Source: Bacteroidaceae bacterium (lineage in GTDB: Bacteria; Bacteroidota; Bacteroidia; Bacteroidales; Bacteroidaceae). From it: a stretch of 64,000 nucleotides of DNA. The DNA lies in contig JAEEOB010000085.1 of assembly GCA_016284045.1 (NCBI GenBank), positions 1 through 64,000 of the forward strand, given 5' to 3'. The notes under the pieces are model-generated. The model was not told the origin of the DNA and did no database searches. It worked only from the letters and a program-made list of their open reading frames with translations. This document shows positions 48,723 to 58,851 of this stretch, piece after piece. Made by a program: the position numbers and the translations under genes. Positions within the stretch are counted from its first letter, which is position 1. The number at the start of each line of letters is the position of its first letter.

Positions 48723-49520
48723 ATGTGTAGGATTATCGCTTTAGCCAATCAGAAAGGAGGGGTCGGAAAAACCACCACGACAATTAATCTTGCCGCATCG
48801 TTGGCTACAATGGACAGGAAAGTGCTTGTCATTGACGCTGACCCTCAGGCAAACGCCTCTTCAGGACTCGGTGTGGATATTCAGCAGGTGGAGACATCTA
48901 TTTACGATTGCATCATCAGCACCGTTTTGGCTTCCGCAAACAAGAAGGAAAAAATGATTGACCCGCATGAGGCCATTTATACTACCGACCTCAATGGACT
49001 CGACATCATACCAAGCCACATAAACCTCGTCGGAGCGGAAGTGGAAATGATTAACCTCAAAAACAGGGAGCTCGTTATCAAGAATATGCTCAATATTCTT
49101 AAGCCTGAGTACGACTATATTCTCATTGACTGCTCACCCTCTTTAGGATTGATAACCACTAATGCGCTTACTGCGGCTAATTCTGTCATCATTCCAGTAC
49201 AGTGTGAATATTTTGCGCTTGAGGGAATAACTAAGCTCTTACAGACAATCAAGATCATTAAGTCGAAAATTAATCCCCAGCTGGAAATCGAAGGATTTCT
49301 GCTCACGATGTTTGATTCCAGACTACGACTCGCTAATCAAATCTACGATGAGGTGAAAAGGCATTTCAAAGAGCTCGTGTTCAAGACTGTCATACAGCGT
49401 AATGTCAAACTCAGTGAGGCACCAAGCCACGGAATACCATGTATTCTGTATGATGTTACATCAACTGGAGCTAAAAACTATCTGTCATTGGCAAAAGAGC
49501 TTATCGACAAATATAATTAA
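48723..49520 (+). CDS. parA: ParA-family chromosome partitioning ATPase
   Basis: IIALANQKGGVGKTTTTINLAASLA; LVIDADPQANASSGLG. Confidence 0.97.
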   Translation: MCRIIALANQKGGVGKTTTTINLAASLATMDRKVLVIDADPQANASSGLGVDIQQVETSIYDCIISTVLASANKKEKMIDPHEAIYTTDLNGLDIIPSHINLVGAEVEMINLKNRELVIKNMLNILKPEYDYILIDCSPSLGLITTNALTAANSVIIPVQCEYFALEGITKLLQTIKIIKSKINPQLEIEGFLLTMFDSRLRLANQIYDEVKRHFKELVFKTVIQRNVKLSEAPSHGIPCILYDVTSTGAKNYLSLAKELIDKYN

Positions 49521-49536
49521 CTGAAGACGATACAAT

Positions 49537-50412
49537 ATGGCTGTAAAGAAAAAATTCTCAGCACTCGGAAGGGGACTTGATGCACTCATCTCTACAGAGG
49601 AACTCACAACCAACGGGTCTGACACCATCAACGAAATCAACATAGAACTCATTGAGGCAAACCCCAATCAGCCAAGAAGGGAATTTGACGAGGAGACACT
49701 GCAGGAACTGGCAGACTCGATTTCCGAAATCGGTATCATACAGCCTATTACCCTTCGTAAACTCAATAATGGAAAGTATCAGATTGTAGCGGGAGAGAGA
49801 AGATGGAGAGCTTCCATGAGAGCCAATCTGAAAACCATGCCGGCATATATCATCAGTGTGGATGAAGAGAAACTCATGGAGATGGCACTCGTTGAAAACA
49901 TACAACGGCAGGACCTCAACCCCATTGAAATCGCACTCGCATATCAGCAACTTATCGAACAATATGGGCTCACGCAGGAAAAACTGGCAGAGAAGGTTGG
50001 TAAAAAACGAGCCACAGTTGCTAATTTCCTGCGCTTACTACGCCTGCCTGCACCTGTGCAGATGGGATTGCGCAATAAACTCATTGACACAGGACACGCT
50101 AGGGCTCTGCTAGCGGTTGATGACCTGAAACAGCAGATAAAAATCTATAACGAAATCCTCCAGAAAAAATTGTCGGTCAGAAATGTTGAGGAAATTGTGA
50201 AAAAAAATAAAGACGGACAGACTAAGAATGTTAAGGAAAAAAGTGAGACATGCAGTCCGGAACTGAACCATATCCGAGAAAAGGCAACGGCTGTTTTCGG
50301 AAATAAAGTGAATGTTGTCTGTGATAAGCAAGGAAAAGGAAAACTTATCATTAATTTCAACAACATTGAGGAAATCAGCATGATTATCGACAAGTTTCCG
50401 TCAACTGAATAA
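49537..50412 (+). CDS. parB: ParB partition protein
   Basis: LGRGLDALIS; NPNQPRREFDEETLQELADSISEIGIIQPITLR; GERRWRA; NIQRQDLNPIE. Confidence 0.97.
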   Translation: MAVKKKFSALGRGLDALISTEELTTNGSDTINEINIELIEANPNQPRREFDEETLQELADSISEIGIIQPITLRKLNNGKYQIVAGERRWRASMRANLKTMPAYIISVDEEKLMEMALVENIQRQDLNPIEIALAYQQLIEQYGLTQEKLAEKVGKKRATVANFLRLLRLPAPVQMGLRNKLIDTGHARALLAVDDLKQQIKIYNEILQKKLSVRNVEEIVKKNKDGQTKNVKEKSETCSPELNHIREKATAVFGNKVNVVCDKQGKGKLIINFNNIEEISMIIDKFPSTE

Positions 50413-50418
50413 AACCAG

Positions 50419-51159
50419 ATGAAACAAACTGGCAGAACATATCTCATAACCTTTGCCATCACTGCGTTTTTCTGCCTTGGTAGCTGGGCTCAGGACGTAA
50501 CACCTGTTTCTCCTGTCATGTCCAACGATACCATACATGCTGACACCCTCAGAAAACAGCTGATTATCGACAATGGAGATGATATAAACAAGGCTGTTGT
50601 CATCACAGATGAGTCTGCTATGCTCGCTAATAACGAAAATTTGACAAATCTGAAGGATAAATGGATTCCAAATCCTAAAAAGGCACTTTGGCTCGCCATT
50701 GCTTTCCCCGGTGGGGGACAAATATATAACAGGAAATACTGGAAGTTGCCACTTATCTATGGAGGCTTTTTGGGATGTTTCTATGCCATCAGCTGGAACA
50801 ATACCATGTACCGTGATTATTCCCAAGCTTTCGTTGATATTATGGACAATGATCCGAATACCAATAGTTATAATAATTTCCTGCCGCCAACATACGATGT
50901 CAACGCTAACCTCGAAAGACTTCAGAATCTCTTCAAAAAGAAGAAAAACTACTATAGGAGATACCGAGACTTGAGCATTTTCTGCGCAATCGGAGTTTAT
51001 GCCCTCTCTGTAATCGATGCTTATGTGGATGCGGAGCTTTCCAGTTTTGATATCTCCAGAGACTTGAGCGTGAAGTTAAAACCTTCGGTCATCACAGATA
51101 AGGCTATGGCCAATACTAACAGTAACTCCTATGGGTTAAAATGCGCCATCGCTTTTTAA
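50419..51159 (+). CDS. DUF5683-like membrane protein
   Basis: PNPKKALWLAIAFPGGGQIYNRKYWKLPLIYGGFLGCFYAISWN. Confidence 0.85.
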   Translation: MKQTGRTYLITFAITAFFCLGSWAQDVTPVSPVMSNDTIHADTLRKQLIIDNGDDINKAVVITDESAMLANNENLTNLKDKWIPNPKKALWLAIAFPGGGQIYNRKYWKLPLIYGGFLGCFYAISWNNTMYRDYSQAFVDIMDNDPNTNSYNNFLPPTYDVNANLERLQNLFKKKKNYYRRYRDLSIFCAIGVYALSVIDAYVDAELSSFDISRDLSVKLKPSVITDKAMANTNSNSYGLKCAIAF

Positions 51160-51195
51160 GTTTATTAGTAATTATTCATTATAAAATAATATAAT

Positions 51196-52329
51196 ATGAG
51201 ACATTTTTTGACAACAGCATTTTTTGCTTTAACGGTAACAGGCCCAACCTTCGCACAGAACTATGAGCCAAGTTATAATTATGGAAATCAGATGCAACAA
51301 GAGCAGATTTCACAAGTTGTGTTGCCGTCAAGTGAAGTGCTGATGCAAGATTATAACAACAAAACTTATCTTAGGGAAAACCAGACATCAAGAAGCATGG
51401 TAAGAAACTCCGATGCAAGCGACCTCACGATCCAACAGCGGCTAAACCGGATTCAGACCACCATGGAGTTGCCACTCAACGATATTACAAGAAGTTATAT
51501 CAACAAATGGTCTAATCAAATGAAACGTTCTGTAGGTGTCATGCTTGCTTCCATGAATTTCTATCGACCGATTTTCGAGGATGCTCTTGAGAGATACGGA
51601 CTGCCCTATGAACTGGAATTTTTGCCAGTCATTGAATCTTCGCTTCGTCCGTCTGCTACTTCTCCTGTGGGAGCAGCAGGTCTTTGGCAGTTTATGCCAT
51701 CAACAGGGAAACATTACGGGCTTGTGATCAATACGCTTGTGGATGAAAGAAGAGACCCTATCAAATCAACCGATGCCGCTTGCCGATACCTTAGAGACCT
51801 TTACAACCGTTTCGGCGACTGGAGTCTTGCAATAGCAGGATACAACTGCGGAGAAGGTGCTGTTCAAAGGGCTATGGCTAGAGCCGGAGGAAAAGAAGGT
51901 AAGAATTTCTGGGATATCTACAATTATCTGCCAAAGGAAACTAGAGGATATGTGCCGGCATTTATTGCTGCAACTTACATCATGAACTATTACTGTGAAC
52001 ATGGTATCACACCAATGACGGCATCTCTCCCAGAAAGTGCTGACACCGTGGTGGTAAGAAAAGATGTAAGGCTTTCAAAAGTTGCAGCTGAATGTGGGGT
52101 CTCTGTTGAACAGATTAAAGCACTCAACCCACAGTTCCGACAAGACATCGTTCCTGCTAATTATGCCATTATGCTTCCTGAAGAGGCTGCAGTAACATTC
52201 GCAAGCAAGCAGGAGGACATCTACTCTTCATACTCCTCTGCTTCAAGTTATGCCATGAACAGCAGCTATACACTGTCAAATTCATCCAATAAGCGTCGGA
52301 GTTATTCTGGTTACAGGCGACATAGGTAA
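51196..52329 (+). CDS. MltD-like lytic transglycosylase
   Basis: LEFLPVIESSLRPSATSPVGAAGLWQFMPSTGKHYGL; AIAGYNCGEGAVQRAM; LysM-like tail. Confidence 0.94.
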   Translation: MRHFLTTAFFALTVTGPTFAQNYEPSYNYGNQMQQEQISQVVLPSSEVLMQDYNNKTYLRENQTSRSMVRNSDASDLTIQQRLNRIQTTMELPLNDITRSYINKWSNQMKRSVGVMLASMNFYRPIFEDALERYGLPYELEFLPVIESSLRPSATSPVGAAGLWQFMPSTGKHYGLVINTLVDERRDPIKSTDAACRYLRDLYNRFGDWSLAIAGYNCGEGAVQRAMARAGGKEGKNFWDIYNYLPKETRGYVPAFIAATYIMNYYCEHGITPMTASLPESADTVVVRKDVRLSKVAAECGVSVEQIKALNPQFRQDIVPANYAIMLPEEAAVTFASKQEDIYSSYSSASSYAMNSSYTLSNSSNKRRSYSGYRRHR

Positions 52330-52384
52330 GAGTTGCTTATAATCCATAATCTATATACCAAACACATTTTTATATCATGTCCGT

Positions 52385-54643
52385 ATGATAGATGAAATAA
52401 ACGGCATTGAGGAACAAGAGGAGATGATGGTGGAACAGGCTTTCCAGAAGCTTATTCAATCCTATCTCAACTCAAAACACAGAAAGAAAACTGATATCAT
52501 CCAGAAAGCTTTCAACTTTGCGAAATATGCACACAAAGGTTGTAGAAGGCTTTCTGGAGAGCCGTATATTATGCATCCTATTGCTGTGGCACAGATTGTC
52601 TGCTCGGAAATTGGACTTGGTAGCACATCAATTTGTGCAGCACTTTTGCATGATGTGGTCGAAGACACAGACTATACGGTTGAGGATATTGAGAATATGT
52701 TTGGAGATAAAATTGCACAGATTGTTGATGGACTTACAAAAATTGCCGGAGGTATATTCGGAGAGAATGCGTCAGCACAAGCTGAGAATTTCAAGAAGCT
52801 ATTGCTGACTATGAACGACGACATCCGTGTGGTGCTTATTAAGATCGCCGACAGACTGCACAATATGAGAACACTCGGATCACAACCAAAAAACAAACAA
52901 TATAAAATTGCGGGGGAAACTATATATATCTATGCACCTATAGCCTACCGACTCGGTCTCAACAGAATCAAAAGTGAGCTCGAGAACCTTAGTTTCCAGT
53001 ATGAACATCCTAAGGAATATCAGGATATTGTCAACAAACTCAAAGACACAGAAGAGAAACGTAATCTCCTGTTCGAAAATTTCACCAAACCGATATCGGC
53101 AGAGCTTACCAAACGGGGAATTGTCCATGAGATTAAGGCCAGGGTCAAAACACCATATTCCATCTGGAAAAAGATGGAGAACAAACACCTGAATTTTGAG
53201 GAGATTTTTGATATTCTTGCGGTAAGGGTCATTTTTGAGCCTAAGGATGAGAACAATGTCCTGCAGGAATGTTTCAACATCTATGTCGCGATGTGTAATT
53301 TCTATAAAGCACATCCCGATAGGCTTCGTGACTGGGTGTCACACCCCAAGTCGAACGGATACAGGGCGTTGCATGTCACGCTCATGTCTAAGGACGGTGA
53401 ATGGATTGAGGTGCAGATTCGGTCCAGAAAAATGGATGAGGTGGCTGAGAAAGGATATGCCGCACACTGGAAATACAAGGATGGTGACGGTGTGTCGGGA
53501 GAGGGGGAAGGAGAGAAGGAACTTGAGAAATGGCTAACAACTATCAAGGAGCTTCTCGATGACCCACAGCCCGATGCTATGGACTTTCTGTCAACAATCA
53601 AGCTTAACCTCTTTGCATCAGAGATATTTGTGTTCACACCTAAAGGCGAGCTGAAAACACTGCCGACAGACAGCACGGTGCTCGATTTTGCTTTCTCCAT
53701 CCATACAATACTTGGCACACACTGTATCGGAGCAAAGGTGAACCATAAGCTTGTGTCTGTAAGCCATAAGCTGAGAAGCGGAGACCAGGTGGAAATTCTT
53801 ACTGCAAACTCCGTGAAAGTGAGGAGAGAGTGGCTGAAATTCGTGAAAACGGCGAAGGCCACCAACAAAATACATAGTGTCATACGAAAAGAGGAACGGG
53901 AGAAACGGAAGAAAGGTGAAGACACGCTAAAGGAATTCTTCAAGAAAGAAGATTTGTCATACAATAGCGTTGGGGTTGAGAGAATCGTCAAATTGCATGG
54001 GGACCAAAATGCACAGGAGCTGTTTTTGGATATTGCAGAGGGTAAAGTTTTGCTGGCTTCAAGGGATGTCGATGCAGTGAAGCAGAAAACATCGAGTACC
54101 GGATGGAAGCGATACATTCCTTTTGGAAGGAAAAAGGACAACGATAATAAAAATGCAGATACAGCTGGACGGAATTCTGCTGAAGAAATCAATGTAAAAA
54201 AAGTATTTGTCATCAATGAGACAAGTTTGCAGAAACAATCTTCACTTGCTGACTGTTGCAACCCCATTCCCGGTGACTCTGTCATGGGGTATCTCAACGA
54301 GAAAAACCATGTGGTTATCCATCAGCTAAACTGTTGGGTGGCACAGAAACTCAAGGCGAATCATGGTAACCGTATCTTGGAGGCAACTTGGAATATTGGT
54401 GAATCCACTAGATTCATTGCTACTATAGAAATACAGGGAATTGACAGAATAGGTCTGCTTAACGATTTGACGAGAATAATCTCAACACAGCATAATGTCA
54501 ATATCAAAAAGCTTGTCGTCCAGTGTGACAACGATATGTTCAACTGCACTGTCACAATGCAGGTGAAGAACACTGAAGAGGTTAATCAGATGATAAAGAA
54601 CATACGGACAATCAACGGTGTGGGTGCTGTCAACAGAATCTGA
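52385..54643 (+). CDS. RelA/SpoT bifunctional (p)ppGpp synthetase/hydrolase
   Basis: HD motif LLHDVVEDT; synthetase and TGS regions (FTPKGELKTLPTDSTVLDFAFSIHTILGTHCIGAKVN); C-terminal ACT. Confidence 0.96.
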   Translation: MIDEINGIEEQEEMMVEQAFQKLIQSYLNSKHRKKTDIIQKAFNFAKYAHKGCRRLSGEPYIMHPIAVAQIVCSEIGLGSTSICAALLHDVVEDTDYTVEDIENMFGDKIAQIVDGLTKIAGGIFGENASAQAENFKKLLLTMNDDIRVVLIKIADRLHNMRTLGSQPKNKQYKIAGETIYIYAPIAYRLGLNRIKSELENLSFQYEHPKEYQDIVNKLKDTEEKRNLLFENFTKPISAELTKRGIVHEIKARVKTPYSIWKKMENKHLNFEEIFDILAVRVIFEPKDENNVLQECFNIYVAMCNFYKAHPDRLRDWVSHPKSNGYRALHVTLMSKDGEWIEVQIRSRKMDEVAEKGYAAHWKYKDGDGVSGEGEGEKELEKWLTTIKELLDDPQPDAMDFLSTIKLNLFASEIFVFTPKGELKTLPTDSTVLDFAFSIHTILGTHCIGAKVNHKLVSVSHKLRSGDQVEILTANSVKVRREWLKFVKTAKATNKIHSVIRKEEREKRKKGEDTLKEFFKKEDLSYNSVGVERIVKLHGDQNAQELFLDIAEGKVLLASRDVDAVKQKTSSTGWKRYIPFGRKKDNDNKNADTAGRNSAEEINVKKVFVINETSLQKQSSLADCCNPIPGDSVMGYLNEKNHVVIHQLNCWVAQKLKANHGNRILEATWNIGESTRFIATIEIQGIDRIGLLNDLTRIISTQHNVNIKKLVVQCDNDMFNCTVTMQVKNTEEVNQMIKNIRTINGVGAVNRI

Positions 54644-54694
54644 CTTTAAGTCTTATTGTCCTTAGACTAAAATAAACTGAAAACTAAATAACTT

Positions 54695-55714
54695 ATGAAA
54701 AAAACTACAATTATTTGCCTGATGGCTTTCGTGGCGGCAACAATGCTTACAGGGACAGTTAAAGCTCAGGCATACGATATTAAAATCAATGTCAGGAAAG
54801 ATGTTCCCCTTGACTCCATCAGGATGAGTGACCCTTTTGTCTTTGCTGACACAATCTCACAAACCTACTACATGACTGGCACGGGGGGGATGCTGTGGAA
54901 AAGCAAAGACCTCGCAAAATGGGAAGGTCCTTACAGACCTTTTAAAATCAATCCTCAGTCGTGGATGGGACCTAAACCAATGGTTTGGGCGGCAGAAATC
55001 CACAAATATAAAGACAAATACTATTTCTTTGCTACTTTCACTAACATGGCAGTAAATATCGACACGGTACAAGCGAATATTATTCCAAGGAGAGCATGCC
55101 ACGTACTTGTCAGCAATAGTCCTGATGGACCTTATATCCCTGTCAGTGATAAAAACTATTTGCCTGCCGATAAACCCACTCTTGATGCAACACTCTGGTT
55201 TGATACCGACAATAAGCCCTATATGGTCTATTGCCATGAGTGGCTCCAGAACAGAAACGGGACAGTGGAGAAAATCCTCCTTACTGATGACTTTTCGACG
55301 ACAATGGGGAATGCAAAAATACTTTTCAAGGCAAGTGAGTCGCCTTGGAGCAGGGAAACCACTGATGACGGGTCAGTCAGACCCAATATGGTCACAGACG
55401 GACCATTCCTTTTCAGAACGGCAACAGGAAAATTGGGCATGATATGGACTAGTTGGATAAGAGACATTTATACACAGGGAGTGGCTTATTCTCAAAGCGG
55501 AACGCTCGACGGACCTTGGATTCAGGAACCGCAGCCAATCACACCGCCCAATTTTGGACATGGAATGCTTTTCACCACTTTCGACGGAAGAACACTCATG
55601 TCGCTTCATAGCCATAAGAAGATATCACAGGACCATGTGGACAGACGTCCTCATTTCTTTAATGTCAGCTTGGAAGGGAACCGGCTGAAAGTTCTCGGTG
55701 AATACAAACCATAA
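54695..55714 (+). CDS. Glycoside hydrolase family 43-like protein
   Basis: Signal peptide; MSDPFVFADTISQTYYMTGTGGMLWKSKDLAKWEGPYRPF; WAAEIHKYKDKYYFFATF. Confidence 0.9.
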   Translation: MKKTTIICLMAFVAATMLTGTVKAQAYDIKINVRKDVPLDSIRMSDPFVFADTISQTYYMTGTGGMLWKSKDLAKWEGPYRPFKINPQSWMGPKPMVWAAEIHKYKDKYYFFATFTNMAVNIDTVQANIIPRRACHVLVSNSPDGPYIPVSDKNYLPADKPTLDATLWFDTDNKPYMVYCHEWLQNRNGTVEKILLTDDFSTTMGNAKILFKASESPWSRETTDDGSVRPNMVTDGPFLFRTATGKLGMIWTSWIRDIYTQGVAYSQSGTLDGPWIQEPQPITPPNFGHGMLFTTFDGRTLMSLHSHKKISQDHVDRRPHFFNVSLEGNRLKVLGEYKP

Positions 55715-55734
55715 ATTCAATAAGGGAAGAAAGG

Positions 55735-55770
55735 GGCAGGTATATGTTTCAACATCTACTTGCCTTTTTT
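55735..55770 (+). terminator. Terminator after GH43 gene
   Basis: GGCAGGTATATGTTTCAACATCTACTTGCCTTTTTT. Confidence 0.75.
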
Positions 55771-55911
55771 GTATCAGTTGAGATGTTCAGACGGGCTTCT
55801 TCATAATCATCATAATAATTGGTAACAGAGACGCACTTTAGTGTGTTTTGTTATTATAATTGGTTTCGAATGAACCTTTCCCCACTAATAACTAATTCTG
55901 ACAGCTAAACT

Positions 55912-55959
55912 GTTAAAGACGAATAATGAAACGTTAAAGAACATCTTCTAAATGTTAAA
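55912..55959. promoter_or_regulatory. Three GTTAAA direct repeats, 21-bp spacing, upstream of degP
   Basis: GTTAAA at 55912, 55933, 55954. Confidence 0.45.
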
Positions 55960-56126
55960 CTATTTCAAATACATGGTTTAATTATTGTGAAATGTTTTGT
56001 TGGCTTTAAACTTTTCTATAATTTAGCGGTCGAAAAGTTAATTTTTGCCCGTTTTTAACATATAAGATGTTTTAAATTCATAATTTGATATATATAATTA
56101 AATAAACAATAATCTATTTAACAATT

Positions 56127-57659
56127 ATGAAACAGTCTTTGAAAAGAATCTATGGCATGGTTTTTGCCATTGCGCTTTTATCAGGAGTAACTGGTGCTTT
56201 TGCCTTCTCATGGGTGGGTAAGGCATGTGGAGATGTGGAATTTCCTAGCGACAACGTGAAAATCACTAACACCTTATTCAAGGAATCAGCTATCAAGGGT
56301 ACGCCCGTGCAGCCAGTCGATCTCACAGAGGCAGCAGAGAAGGCATGTCCCACTGTTGTCTATATCAAGGTTACTATAGCTGGAAAAACCCAGACTATCG
56401 ACTATTTTGATCCCTTTGAGGATTTCTTCGGCGATTTCTTTGGAAGAGGGAACGGAGGCGGAAGTCAGAAAAGGCAGATTCAGACACCAAAACAGCAGGG
56501 TGCAGGATCTGGAGTCATCATCTCTAACGACGGATATATTGTAACAAACAACCATGTTGTGGAAGGTGCGGAGGAAATCACTGTTACACTTAACGATAAC
56601 CGTGAATATGAGGGACGTGTGATAGGACTTGACTCTACAACAGACTTGGCATTGATTAAGGTGGACGCCACAGATCTTCCGGCTATCACCATAGGCGACT
56701 CTGACGCTCTCAAAGTGGGAGAGTGGGTGCTCGCCATAGGAAACCCGTTTAACCTCACATCAACAGTCACTGCTGGAATCGTCAGCGCAAAGGCCCGCCA
56801 CGTCGGTGGATCTCAGAATGGTATAGAATCGTTTATCCAGACTGACGCTGCCATCAACCAGGGTAACAGTGGTGGAGCCCTCGTCAATGCAAGGGGTGAG
56901 CTCGTGGGTATTAATGCCATGCTTTATAGTCGTACAGGCTCGTTCACTGGCTATGGATTCGCCATTCCTGTTTCTATCATGAAGAAAGTGGTGGGAGACC
57001 TGCAGAAATACGGAACCGTACAGCGCGCGATGCTCGGTGTGTCGGGTATGGATTTACACAACTATATCGACGCTCAGAAACAGAAGGATGAGAAGTTCGA
57101 TAAGGATTTCGGAACTAACGAAGGCGTGTATGTAGCTGAGGTCCTCGACGACGGAGCAGCAGCAGCAGCAGGTCTTAAAGAAGGTGATGTGATCACAGCT
57201 CTCGGAGACAAAAAAATCACAAAGATGTCCGAACTTCAGGAGGCTACAACTAAATACAGCCCAGGAGAGACTGCCATCGTCACATACATAAGAGACAAGA
57301 AGCAGAGAACTGCGAAAATTACTTTCCGAAATGAAAAAGGAAATACCAATGTGGTGAAATCGCAAAAAATCGATGTCCTGGGCGCTGAGTTCAAGGAGCT
57401 GACTGAAGGACAGAAAAAAGACTTTAACCTCTCATACGGTGTCCAAGTTAACAAGCTCAAGGATGGTATCCTCAAGGATGCAGGAGTGCCTGAGAAGTTC
57501 ATCATCCTCAAGTGTAACAATCAGCTTGTCAAGTCTGTACCAGATCTGGAAAAAGCATTCAAAAATGCGCAGACATCAGAGGAACAGACACTTTGGATTT
57601 ATGGAAAGACACCAGCTGGACAGGCTCGTAGTTTCGCTGTGCAGCTTGATGAAGAATAG
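56127..57659 (+). CDS. degP: Do/DegQ-family periplasmic serine protease
   Basis: GSGVIISNDGYIVTNNHVVEGA; TTDLALIKV; GNSGGALVN; two PDZ regions. Confidence 0.97.
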   Translation: MKQSLKRIYGMVFAIALLSGVTGAFAFSWVGKACGDVEFPSDNVKITNTLFKESAIKGTPVQPVDLTEAAEKACPTVVYIKVTIAGKTQTIDYFDPFEDFFGDFFGRGNGGGSQKRQIQTPKQQGAGSGVIISNDGYIVTNNHVVEGAEEITVTLNDNREYEGRVIGLDSTTDLALIKVDATDLPAITIGDSDALKVGEWVLAIGNPFNLTSTVTAGIVSAKARHVGGSQNGIESFIQTDAAINQGNSGGALVNARGELVGINAMLYSRTGSFTGYGFAIPVSIMKKVVGDLQKYGTVQRAMLGVSGMDLHNYIDAQKQKDEKFDKDFGTNEGVYVAEVLDDGAAAAAGLKEGDVITALGDKKITKMSELQEATTKYSPGETAIVTYIRDKKQRTAKITFRNEKGNTNVVKSQKIDVLGAEFKELTEGQKKDFNLSYGVQVNKLKDGILKDAGVPEKFIILKCNNQLVKSVPDLEKAFKNAQTSEEQTLWIYGKTPAGQARSFAVQLDEE

Positions 57660-57706
57660 GCAGTACAATGTAGTAAATATATAGGAATCTCTTGGAAGAT
57701 TCTCAT

Positions 57707-57746
57707 CAGCAGAGGAGGACATTTCTACGGAAGTGTCCTCCTGCTG
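57707..57746 (+). terminator. Hairpin terminator after degP
   Basis: CAGCAGAGGAGGACATTTCTACGGAAGTGTCCTCCTGCTG. Confidence 0.75.
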
Positions 57747-57798
57747 TATATGCCTTTTTAACTTTTTACATTTTCACTTTTTACTTTCTTTTTCTGTT

Positions 57799-57840
57799 AA
57801 AAACTAAAAACTAAAGTCTAAAAACTAAAAACTAACAACT
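57799..57840. repeat. Tandem array, 6 x 7 bp, consensus AAAAACT
   Basis: AAAAACT AAAAACT AAAGTCT AAAAACT AAAAACT AACAACT. Confidence 0.85.
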
Positions 57841-57868
57841 AAAATTGTGTATTATGAATTCTTTTTTG

Positions 57869-57876
57869 TAACTTTG
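57869..57876 (+). promoter_or_regulatory. -7 box TAACTTTG
   Basis: Exact TAnnTTTG, 28 bp downstream of heptamer array. Confidence 0.6.
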
Positions 57877-57926
57877 CAAAAATTATATGCTTTTATTGAA
57901 GATTATTCTTTTTTAATGCTTTTCCT

Positions 57927-58718
57927 ATGAAGAAATTGTTGCTTTTCACCGCATTTGCATGCGCGATGATGATAATGTTCAACGGTTGCAAGTCGAACTA
58001 TAAGAACGTGGTATATATGCAGAACAGTGATTCTATAGATTTGTCGCTTGCAAAAGGTCTTTATGACGCCAGAATCATGCCGAAAGACGTGCTCCATATT
58101 TATGTCGTCACACCTGAGAATGCTGAGGTGTCCCGAATGTTTAACTTGACAAGGAGTTCAATAGGTGGTTCCGCTACGGGTGGTGGAGCAATTGATTATC
58201 AGGTGTCTAACGACGGTACAATCAATTTCCCCATTCTCGGTGAAATATATGTCAAGGGCATGACTATCAACGAACTGCAGGATTATATTGCTGGAAGGCT
58301 TACTGGTACTTACCTCAAGAATAAGCCTGTAGTTACTGTTGAGATGGAAAGCTTCAAGATTTCTATTTTAGGAGAAGTTGGAAAACCTGGGCAATATACA
58401 GTCTCAACAGGAAAAATAAATATTTATGAGGCGCTTGCTATGGCTGGAGACATGGGTCTTCAGGCAAAGAGGGACGAGGTGAAGCTTGTCAGAGAGGATG
58501 CTAACGGTAATAAGAATATCTATATTCTTGACCCCACATCTGCTGATATGATCAACTCGCCGTTCTATCAGCTTCAGCAGAATGATGTCCTTTATGTACG
58601 TCAGAACGATACAAAAATCAGGAATGCGGCTCTCAGTTCAGAGGTCACAGTATGGTTTTCAAGTTTGAGCTTGCTTATGTCTGTCACAGCTTTCCTTATT
58701 AACCTCCTGAAGAAATAA
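57927..58718 (+). CDS. Polysaccharide export (Wza-like) lipoprotein
   Basis: Lipobox MFNGC; YQVSNDGTINFPILGEIYVKGMTINELQDYIAGRL; SLBB-like region ILGEVGKPGQYTV; C-terminal TM. Confidence 0.93.
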   Translation: MKKLLLFTAFACAMMIMFNGCKSNYKNVVYMQNSDSIDLSLAKGLYDARIMPKDVLHIYVVTPENAEVSRMFNLTRSSIGGSATGGGAIDYQVSNDGTINFPILGEIYVKGMTINELQDYIAGRLTGTYLKNKPVVTVEMESFKISILGEVGKPGQYTVSTGKINIYEALAMAGDMGLQAKRDEVKLVREDANGNKNIYILDPTSADMINSPFYQLQQNDVLYVRQNDTKIRNAALSSEVTVWFSSLSLLMSVTAFLINLLKK

Positions 58719-58851
58719 GTTGTGTCTTACTTTATGTATGTTCGGAAACCTTCCTTGTGGTCACTGAAATCTTAAACTGTCAACTAAAAAACTAACTGAG
58801 AGATAGCCCATGGGTGACTATCCGCACAATAAACATTTTGGGGGAATAAAG

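Noticed and set aside
53302-54297. 331-aa antisense ORF inside relA/spoT
   Set aside because: Ser/Phe-rich composition typical of a reverse-strand shadow; the sense frame encodes a well-conserved multidomain enzyme.
57150-57175. GCA trinucleotide run in degP
   Set aside because: Short in-frame Ala run next to a PDZ domain; slippage would only change Ala number, little to support a switch.
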